Position numbers and translations under genes: made by a program. Below the pieces are notes generated by a model. That model was not told the origin of the DNA. It did no database searches and was given only the letters and a program-made list of their open reading frames with translations. From Nemertoderma westbladi (Eukaryota; Xenacoelomorpha; Nemertodermatida; Nemertodermatidae), in assembly GCA_032718475.1 (NCBI GenBank), contig JAUCBJ010004612.1, positions 23,534-87,533 of the forward strand: a stretch of 64,000 bases of DNA, given 5' to 3'. This document shows positions 55,850 to 64,000 of the stretch, one piece after another. The number at the start of each line of letters is the position of its first letter. The first letter of the stretch is position 1.

Positions 55850-57259
55850 CCCTATTAAACCCGGGGGGGGGGGGTCAATATGACCCCCCCGTGGTTTTTT
55901 TATTATAATTCTGAAACAAACGCAGTTGGGAATCTGAAATTTTATGACTTTTCCTAAAAATCTATTGTCGTCCTAGTAGTGAAAACCGTTTTCAAAAATA
56001 TTGGGTAGTTTTCGAGTTATAGCACCATTTTTAACCCTACTTTTGGCACTTTTTTTGAGACGTTTTTTGAAAATTACATTTCATTAAATATTAATTGTAA
56101 CATCTCTATTTTTGATTTACACCGGTTTTTTGGTGTTAGCAATTGGATGGAATTCATATAAATTGCTTTAGAAATTTCAAACTAGTTTTTTTCGGCGGGT
56201 GTCAAATTTTGGTGCCAGCACCAAATTTTGAAATATGTCAATTTTGTAAATTAATTGTTTGAAACTTGTTTTTTACGCAATTGGGGTTTTTGGGTTTCTG
56301 GTTTCGATGAAATATATACGAGTTGCACCAAGCGTATCAAACTTGTATTTTTCGGTGCTGTGTGAAAATTTTGGTGCTAGCACGAAATTTTGAAAATCCT
56401 TTCAATAGATAAAATTGCTTGTGACAATTTGTTTCTTGCATTTTAGAGGTTTATGGCTGTTCTGAATTCAATGGAATATATAATTATCGAACTAGACATC
56501 TCAAACTTGTATTTTTCGGATGTGGGTGCAGAATGTGGTGCTAGCACCAAATTTTGAAAACCATCAAATATATCAATTGATTGTGTCATCTTGTTTCTTG
56601 CGTTATACGGGTTTGTTAGGGTTCTGAATTCAATGGAATCAGTAAAAATTTCATAAGAGTTTTCAAACTTGTATTTTTCGCCGGTGGGTGAAAATTGTTG
56701 TGCCAGCACCAAATTTTGGAAAATGGGTAAATTGATCAGTAGATAGTATCATCTTGTTTCTTGCGTTATATGGGTTTATGAGGGTCCTGAATACGATGGA
56801 ATCAATAAAAACAGCACTGGACATCGCAAACTTGTACTTTTTGGTGATGGGTACGAAATTTGGTGCTAGCACCAAAATTTGCCAAATTACGCCGAAAAAT
56901 ACAAGTAGCAATGATCTGGCATATTTGAAATGTATTCCATTAGAATCAGCGCCCTAGAAAACCTGAAAATGTGAATTTATAGCATCGTATAAGTGAATTA
57001 AAAATTTTGTGTTCTAACTGAAAAGTGCTGGTTACTTGTTTTTTTCATTTTTTTCCTACGCATAGAGGACTAAACAGCAATTTATGGTAATCATATCATT
57101 TTTAAATATTTTCCAATGTATTTTGCACCCCAGAAAACCTGTATTGAAAAACAATTAGCCGAAAAATGTAACTTTCAAATTTTGTGAAAATTGTGCACTA
57201 CTTGTAATTTTGGTGCTGCAATATTACTACCCCAGTACATTTTTTGAAATTTTTTTTTC
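55850..57259 (-). mobile_element. TTAA piggyBac-type MITE, copy 4, left part
   Basis: Starts ccctattaaacccggg after TTAA at 55846-55849 (reverse orientation) and runs through the subterminal palindrome and all units to the gaaattttttt stretch. The other end (taataggg, TTAA) is missing. At about 57259 the sequence switches to the opposite orientation. Confidence 0.88.
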
Positions 57260-57329
57260 GTGCTAGCACCAAAATTTGCACATAGCACGGGAAAAATACA
57301 AGTTTGATACGCTTGGTGCAACTCGTATA
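57260..57329 (+). mobile_element. Inverted MITE fragment, left of the TA element
   Basis: cgtgctagcaccaaaatttg to gcaactcgtata matches 27753-27822 of copy 2 in forward orientation, that is, inverted relative to the adjacent copy 4. Confidence 0.85.
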
Positions 57330-59240
57330 CAGTCGGGGTCTCAAAGTGCATCTGTTCTTTGAGGTTTTCTCAAAGTTTTTCTAAAAGTGTCTAAAAGTCA
57401 TAACATTGCTCCCAACGGCCGCTTTGAATTCTTGTAGACACTTTTAGTTGGGAATCTCAAAGTGATTTCCTGCTTTTAGGCACTTTGAATTCTTTTAATT
57501 CTTTGAGAAATGTCACTTTTAGGTAGTTAGCGGCACTTTGAATTCTTTGAGAAAATAAACTCCGAGGTATTCGTGATTGACAGCTCTCGTGGTAAGTTAA
57601 CTGAGAGGCAGAAGCATTCTCGGGGAACCATGTCATGCGGGCAACAAAGTGATACTTGTGGGCCGGCCAGTTATTGCCTAGAAGCTATTCCCATTAATTT
57701 ATCACATTGAGGTTCCTGGGGTGATTATGGGATGGGTTTTCGGTCGCAAGTACAAATTGAATTTACGGCGCCCTTTGACAAGCATTCTACGCCCCTCCCC
57801 CTCCCCCCACCCTCCCTCCCCTTCTATTTGGAAATAAAGACCTTTTATAAAAGTCTTTCTAAAAAACATTCTTAAAAATCTAATAATACATGAAACATAA
57901 TTAGTGAGACAAGATTAATGCTTGACAAGATTGATTAATTTAATAATAACATAATACAATATAATATAATATTAACAATTAATATAAGAGAAACTGCACT
58001 GTAGTTTCTCTGTGTACGCAGTTTCATTACAATGACCTGAAGAAGCCCTGTTGGGAGAAAGCAATAGTAATAACTTTTGTCATTCATTTCATTAGTCACC
58101 TGAGGTCAACCCGTGCTACCTTAACTGTTTAATATGTTAACTACGGTGACGAGAGCGCGAGAATTCCTTCTTAAAAACTAAGAAAGGCCTTCAACTTTCA
58201 AGTAAGATAGAACGGCTACAATCTTGTGTTGTTTTAACTTAATAGAGATATTAAAATATCCCCTGCCGCTGGCGTTTATATTTGAGCATATTTTAAATGT
58301 TTGCCTGATATTCAATTGATGTGTACCGCCTTCTGGCAAAGCGGCACCCAGTTTAAGCTATCAATCACAGCCAGCGAGTAGCGTTGTGTTTCAAACAAAC
58401 AGGTGCAGGCAGAGCCGGAAAGAACTGTCGTAGGCTTTACTTTGCTTGTGGTACTTAATAGATTTTGGCAGACTGGGCGGTCGCTCTGACAATATGCATT
58501 GCGCACCAACAATGCCTAAAACATCTATGGGAACAGCCAATTAGTGAGCTGAGCTCGAATCATTTCTCTTTATTCCTGCCTCTATATTTATTCTTTACTT
58601 TGTATAACACAATTTACAGTGCGGCAAAGAAGGGCTGGTTGACAATTGAAATGCATTGGTAAAGGAATACAAACAAATTTTGGTAAACAAATTTAAACAG
58701 TACTATACATTAATATAGATAGGGCAACAGACAAACTGTCTAAGACACAAATACCAACACATTACGATAGCCCCCAATTATGGCGTCTCGAAAGAGTCAA
58801 AATATTAATTAATAAAACCTCTCTGAAACAATAAAAATACCTACAAAAAAATACTGCAGTAATAAATATTAGTTACTGCAATAACATATAATAATTACTG
58901 CAGTAACAAATATTTATTACTGCAGTAACAAATATTTATTACTGCAGTAACAAATATTTATTACTGCAGTAACAAATATTTATTACTGCAGTATTTTTTG
59001 GAGGCACATTTATTGTTTTATAGAGGTTTTTATTACTTATATTTTGCCCTTTAGTAGTCAATGTCAATATACCCCATACCATTGCCAGTTTCAGGCATGA
59101 CTGTATGAAATGACTGACAGTACTACTTTGAAATCTTTGAGGACACTTTGTCATTTTCTTGGACCACTTTTAGAACTTTGAGTCACTTTTAGTTCTTTGA
59201 GAAAATCTCAAAGAACAGATGCACTTTGAGACCCCGACTG
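57330..59240. mobile_element. TA-flanked non-autonomous DNA element (1,911 bp)
   Basis: Ends are CAGTCGGGGTCTCAAAGTGC and its complement, then an inverted repeat of about 45 bp in all (imperfect beyond 34 bp), flanked by TA (57328-57329 and 59241-59242). TA targets and CAGT-type ends suit Tc1/mariner-like transposases. Subterminal motifs ctttgaattc/ctttgagaa repeat. It has no transposase and its middle is AT-rich with a 22-bp tandem repeat. It sits inside the inverted MITE fragment. Confidence 0.88.
58880..58992. repeat. 22-bp tandem repeat with palindromic ctgcag
   Basis: ttactgcagtaacaaatattta is repeated about four to five times with variants at the edges. Each unit is close to a palindrome (tactgcagta), so the tract can form hairpins. 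Confidence 0.85.
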
Positions 59241-59306
59241 TATATTTCATCGAAACCAGAACCCCAAAAAACCCCGATTGCTTAAAAAACAAGTTTCAAA
59301 CAATTT
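59241..59306 (+). mobile_element. Inverted MITE fragment, right of the TA element
   Basis: tatatttcatcgaaaccaga to caagtttcaaacaattt continues the segment at 57260-57329 and matches copy 2 at 27821-27885. Together with the left part it is one MITE piece interrupted by the TA element. Confidence 0.85.
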
Positions 59307-60145
59307 AAAGGCTTTTGCGGATCTAGCTAGTCATTTTCCCCGCAAAGTACTCTGTAGGTGTTTTAACGGACATAAAAAGCCGTTTTCCTACTGTGTAGGT
59401 ATTTTAGTGGACATAAAAAGCCATTTCTTCTGTATGTGTACTTTAGCGGACATAACTAGCGATTTTATGTCGCAATACACCAAAATACTCTTGATACAGT
59501 GTAGTACAGATGACGACATCTATCAGCTGATATGTCCACGTATAACTTTTCTTTGTTCTTTGTTCGGCTCGACCAATCAGAGCGATTTTCATTTTATTTG
59601 CACATAAACCTCCGGGAAATCGCGCAATGCATTATGGTCTTTGTTTACCTTTTTTCCTGAGCCCAGAAGATCGGCTGTGGAATTATTCTGTGTTTCAGAC
59701 TTTAGCCAAACATTAGAACGGCTTTGATCATAGAAACGTATAACTGTTATCATATTGTCACAAACTGGCATACAGCCTGTCATATCTCATGCAAACCTGA
59801 TTACATACAAACACCGCATTATTTTACTGCTATTTACTGTCGGTTATTAAGTGTTATCATTTGATGGATATGTTGTTATATTTGGTGAATATCGATAAAT
59901 AATCAGAAAACCCCAATCTTCTTGATATACTGAAGGTTAGAGAGACCGGTTACATATAGCAATTGCGACTTACCTTATAGTGGTTTTGGAGTGAATTGAA
60001 TGCTATTTCATAGGCCCTACATGTGTCAGTTGCTGTTCTCCTTATATATGATTAAAATTAGTGAAGGTCGGCAGATCAGTGTGCAGCAGTGTGCGGTAGT
60101 GTGCATGAGTGTGATAGATAACAAAGCATTTCCTAAAGAATGCGC
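59307..60145 (+). repeat. LTR U3-like block, copy 3 (BEL copy C)
   Basis: Homologous, in opposite orientation, to 4629-5400: gcttttgcgg, ccaatcagagcgat, tttcagactttag, ttatatatg (60042-60050). The polyadenylation signal is altered (AACAAAGC at about 60125). It contains three diverged ggacataaaaag/actagc-type units (59360-59460). Confidence 0.7.
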
Positions 60146-62535
60146 TTTATACGTGAATCATTAGCCATCCCGTTGTGTTTAGTGTAAGTCATAACTCTGT
60201 TTACATACTTAGAGCGCCACGTCCTAAAGGAACTGTTAATATTTCCCGAAAGTGAATAATATTTGTCAGAGATTATATATTAACGATCAATCGAATAGTA
60301 CAGTAGGCCTACACCGCAATAAGGTCAGAGCATCCGAATCCAGTCTCCCTTAACCATGGGTGAATGATCGCGCATAGGCTGGCTTCGGCTAATGTAGCTT
60401 TATGTGTATCAAATACTTGTTATAGGCTAAAGTCGATTTATAACCAAAAAGACACCTAAATTTGGCAGGTTAAACTGCTAAAGGTCTAAAAGCGCGAACA
60501 ATAACAGTTATTGCTTCTTTATTGCAACATAGGTAATAAAGGCAAAGTACCGGTCGACTGGTAACCAGTAGGCCTAACTACCTAACCACCCGAACCGGTA
60601 CTTACAGCAGTACAGGTACATCAGTATTATTCGATTTTGATAATTATATACCGGTAGGTCTTGATATTTAATCAGGGACTGCATCCCTGGTTTTTTATTG
60701 GGATTTTACTTATTTCTGTCAGTTTTATTTATCTGTAAGTTAATATTGAACAGAAGGCGTGTAAGCCTGCCCAGATTGTACAGATAATTTGTAGGCTGGA
60801 TTGTTGTCTGGCTGTTGTTAAGTCTGAAGAGATTGCAGTGTGTGTAGAGTGTATGTCCGATAAAGTACTAGTTAGGAACGTGGGGGGCATCCAGTGCTGT
60901 AAGTTAAATCCCCCCCTGAAAGAATAAGTCGTACTACTCGGTTAGAACGCATACTAACTAACCATTTCAGAGCCTGCATATACTGTAGTTTATTTGGGCT
61001 TGATAGTAGTCTGCCAGCATTTGGTTTGTATTTTGCTTGTGTAGTCTGTACGGGTAGCGTAATATTTATTATTCAGAGTTTATGCGATTATTCGCAACAT
61101 TCACACCCCAAGTTTATTCCTACAGTAATTGTGCTTGTTATACATACCGTTATAGTTAAATTAACCCCGGTACTACATCAGGGCTGTTTGTCGTAGGTAA
61201 AGACTGGTGATTTTATGCTCTGGTCACTCCGGCAGATACCGTGGTTCTTTTAGCTGTACAAGTATTTTTAACTGCTGGTTATTTGTTGTATAAGTACTTG
61301 TACCTAATTTAGGGTTTAGTGTACAGTGCTTTCCGAAGGTAATTAGTGTGTGGGCAGTATATTTGTGTTGTAAAGTGGTTAATAGGCATGTTAGCTATAG
61401 TAGGCTGCAGTAATTAACTTCTAGGTAGGAACACTCCGTGTACATAACGTAGTACTTATAGCGCTACGGCTATAAGTCGTCAGACGGTGGTATTTTTCCT
61501 ATCTGGACAACGCAATATATTTACTACTGCTTTATTATTTTCAAATACCGTAGTATCCTGTCCGTTTGTAATAACCAGATATTCTAACTCCTTGTTAGGC
61601 TGGTTTGTAGATTTCTTGTAAAATTAACCCTAAAAATTCGTACTTGTAATTTTTGTGTTTATTTAGAGATTGTAATCTCACCCCGTATTGTACATAATTT
61701 GTAGTAATAAGTAACTTAGGCAAATTATAATTATTTGTTTTAGTGTCCAACAAGAAGCACTTCACTGAGAGCGTACAGCTTCTGTTTAGTGACTCCTTCC
61801 CAGAAATAATAACATTTATTTCAAACATTGACAAAAACCCATTATATGGGTATATATATATTATAAATCAACTCAAATCGATTTATAAAACATTAGGCCT
61901 GTCATACATCAATTAGGTCTTAATATCAGTTGGACTACTGCTTAAATAACGGTAATAAAGTAAAGTAAAATAACCAAGTAACCCCTAAAATTCAGAAATT
62001 CAATTATTCTAAAATAATTGACATACCGGTATTTACAATAGGCTTATTATATTTATTCTATAAATTTAAGCTGAAATTATATACCGGTATTCTGTAATTA
62101 ATTCTAGTCTATAATTATACTTATATATACTATAAGTGTAAGCTGTATACCGGTATTCACGATAGGCTTATTATATATTTCTATATATTTGTGCTGAAAT
62201 TATATACCGGTATTCTGTGACAAATCTAGTCTGTAATAATACTTATATATACTATAAGTGCAAGCTGTATACCGGTATTCACGATAGGCTTATTATATAT
62301 TTCTATATATTTGTGCTGAAATTATATACCGGTATTCTGTGACAAACCTAGTCTGTAATAATACTTATATATATACTATAAGTGTATACCGGTATTCTAA
62401 TATATTGTGTATATCTATCACGTTGCACTGAGTAACGATATCGGTAATTAATTACTAGGCTTACAGTTGATACTGAATTATTAGACTTGCTTTAACTGTA
62501 ATTATAGCAGTAGGCATTCAACTGTATAAACAAAC
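60146..62535 (+). repeat. Leader of BEL copy C
   Basis: Homologous to 50258-51258 and 29547-30507 (reverse). It lacks the Polinton: gtttgtcgtaggtaaagac at 61187-61205 contains the single, uninterrupted target equivalent. It ends with a 122-bp tandem repeat before gag. Confidence 0.82.
62023..62395 (+). repeat. Tandem repeat, period about 122 bp, 3 units
   Basis: accggtattcacgataggct (or a variant) begins units near 62026, 62149 and 62271. Each unit also has aaattataccggtattctg and ctataagtgtaagctg. Copy B has just one unit. Confidence 0.85.
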
Positions 62536-64000
62536 ATGTCTGACACAAAGCAAAACCTGTCAGACAGTCTCCTAGATACAACCATCTGTGACCCAGATAG
62601 GAGTGCTGAACGTTTGAGACCGAAGTTCAACTCACCTCCTACTGTAAGAAAGATCATCCCTCCAGTAGTAGTATCAGACCCTAGGCTAGTCCAACACCGT
62701 AGGTCTATCATAGGCACTCGGGCTCAAGTCAAGCGGGATCAAGAAGCAGCTGTCAAACAGCAGCAACACCCTAGCCGAGAACTTATTTCTCAGCGGCCCG
62801 ATAGCTCCAGTAGTTCGGATACTGTAGAGCTGACACCCGAGCGCGGAGCAAAGATGGCAGATGCGGTTTATTCGGATCCCCTTCTCATTCTCCCTGCAGC
62901 TGTACACACTAGGGTATTGATTGCGGTGGAGGAACACCAAATTGATTGGACTAGAAGTAAACGATCGACCAAGGACAGTTCTGCGGGATACACAAGGGAG
63001 GAACTGAAGTCTATTGTCGAGTCGCAATGGAACTTCCCCGGACCCGGACTCCCGTTTAACTTATCGGAAGCTGCCTGGGAAGACCTATACAGGATGGGGG
63101 TGACAAAGGATACTAGTGATCCGGCTGTATGGAAGAGGTCGGCAGCAGGATACGTACAGGGATTCTTCAGCTCTTTGGAGCGATTAGAGGAACAACTGTT
63201 TCAACAACCCCAAGGACCTCAAGAGCAGGGAGAGCTGCTTTATCAAGTTCGAGAAAGAATTCTAAGAATCAGACTAATCCTATCGGCCTTTGAGGAAGCT
63301 TCGAAAAGAAGACAAGACACGTCGTTGCAAGTTGCCGTAAAGACTTGGTTCCAGCGGGTGAGTCTCAAGGTTCAAGGAACGGCCCAGTGGAAATTTCAGC
63401 TGGCTGAGCGCTCAACCCATGGAGAATCAACAGACGCTACCTTTTCTCAAGTGGAAAGCGAATCGACAGCAGAGAAACCGCAGAAGAAGGACGCTATTGA
63501 CATCTATCTGTCAGACTATCAACAATTTCTAGGTGATGAAGAGTTGAGGAGAAGGCTGGCTGGACTTCGCCCAAATAGTGAAGGAGCCAAGTTGGTGCTG
63601 GACGCAATAGATGCGGAAATGTTAGCTGCGAACCAAGCTAAATTTGATGAAAGCAGCCGCATCGCTAGGGTCCAAGAAGAACAAGTAAAGAAAAAACGTA
63701 TAGAAGACAGAAAGACAGCAGCAGCGGCAGCGGCAGAAGCGGAAAGAAAAGCGGCAGAAGTGGAAAGAAAAGCAGCAGAGGCAGCGGCAGAAGTGGAAAG
63801 AAAAGCGGCAGCGGCAGAAGCGGAAAGAAAAGCGGCAGAAGTGGAAAGAAAAACGGCAGTGGAAGCGGCAGAAGCGGAAAGAAAAGCGGCAGAAGCGGAA
63901 AGAAAGATAGCAGTGGCAGAAGCAGAACGGAGAGCATCTGAAGAGACCACCCAACTAGAGTTGGAAAATCTGCAAGAGAAGCAAGACTACATAGATAAAC
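62536..64000 (+). CDS. Gag-like protein of BEL copy C, partial (3' end beyond the window)
   Basis: Open for 488 codons from ATG 62536 with no stop. Residues 1-100 are polar and Ser/Pro-rich. Residues 100-370 form an alpha-rich region with DPLLILPAAVHTRVLIAVEE, WKRSAAGYVQGFFSSLERLE and KDAIDIYLSDYQQFL. Residues 390-470 are a coiled coil of repeated AAEAERK/AAEVERK units. Copy B has the same protein in pieces and shows that capsid and knuckle regions follow. The function of the N-terminal region is not known; it is longer than expected for BEL gag. This is the most intact retroelement gene in the window. Confidence 0.8.
   Translation, partial: MSDTKQNLSDSLLDTTICDPDRSAERLRPKFNSPPTVRKIIPPVVVSDPRLVQHRRSIIGTRAQVKRDQEAAVKQQQHPSRELISQRPDSSSSSDTVELTPERGAKMADAVYSDPLLILPAAVHTRVLIAVEEHQIDWTRSKRSTKDSSAGYTREELKSIVESQWNFPGPGLPFNLSEAAWEDLYRMGVTKDTSDPAVWKRSAAGYVQGFFSSLERLEEQLFQQPQGPQEQGELLYQVRERILRIRLILSAFEEASKRRQDTSLQVAVKTWFQRVSLKVQGTAQWKFQLAERSTHGESTDATFSQVESESTAEKPQKKDAIDIYLSDYQQFLGDEELRRRLAGLRPNSEGAKLVLDAIDAEMLAANQAKFDESSRIARVQEEQVKKKRIEDRKTAAAAAAEAERKAAEVERKAAEAAAEVERKAAAAEAERKAAEVERKTAVEAAEAERKAAEAERKIAVAEAERRASEETTQLELENLQEKQDYIDK

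Noticed and set aside
63519-63950. Minus-strand Ala/Ser/Phe-rich ORFs
   Set aside because: Antisense of the repeated AAEAERK coiled coil in gag copy C.

Overview
The window looks like repeat-rich intergenic DNA of an animal, probably a marine invertebrate. That guess rests on the element mix (a Polinton/Maverick, BEL/Pao LTR retrotransposons, a Tx1/L1-like LINE, piggyBac-type and TA-targeting non-autonomous DNA elements), on dispersed taggcct- and accggt-rich repeats, and on the absence of bacterial-style operons outside the Polinton. I recognised no host gene with confidence and no rRNA, CRISPR array or prokaryotic locus. Nearly every coding unit belongs to a mobile element.

Layout: (1) 1-5,400, minus strand: a gag-like, coiled-coil-rich retroelement region with a 60-bp in-frame tandem repeat, a (CT)n tract, a MITE fragment and an LTR U3-like block. 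(2) 5,423-6,271: an unassigned zinc-knuckle ORF. (3) 7,880-17,222, minus: a decayed APE-type LINE with ORF1 and ORF2. ORF2 is split by a 3-kb insert and the RT has lost its YADD box. (4) 18,457-30,507 and 50,258-51,765, minus: a BEL/Pao element (copy B) whose gag carries two piggyBac-type MITEs and whose leader is split by the Polinton. (5) 30,514-50,251: the Polinton, 19.7 kb, with about 0.4-kb terminal inverted repeats and a 6-bp target duplication TACGCC. (6) 51,766-55,849: non-coding dispersed and tandem repeats. (7) 55,850-59,306: a rearranged piggyBac-type MITE holding a TA-flanked 1.9-kb element. (8) 59,307-64,000, plus: the 5' part of a second BEL-like copy (copy C), whose gag is open to the window edge and which preserves the empty Polinton site.

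The Polinton has a leftward gene block on the plus strand (unknown protein, RING protein, packaging ATPase, a small conserved protein, retroviral-type integrase, two tandem penton-like genes, a Gly-rich minor virion-like protein, double-jelly-roll major capsid protein, adenain-type protease, an exonuclease-like protein). A rightward block lies on the minus strand (unknown 117-aa protein, a candidate TBP-like protein, protein-primed B-family polymerase, unknown 370-aa protein). The two blocks converge on a 1-kb non-coding centre. The morphogenesis set implies a virus-like ancestor. Integrase, ATPase and MCP are open. The polymerase, both penton-like genes, the protease N-terminus and two small virion genes carry stops, frameshifts or a MITE, so this copy is not functional as read.

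Most notable are the candidate TBP-like gene, the tandem penton-like genes with a TTAA MITE inside one of them, the MITE family built from 163-bp units that each start with a GGTGCTAGCACC palindrome, and the paralogous empty site that fixes the Polinton boundaries.
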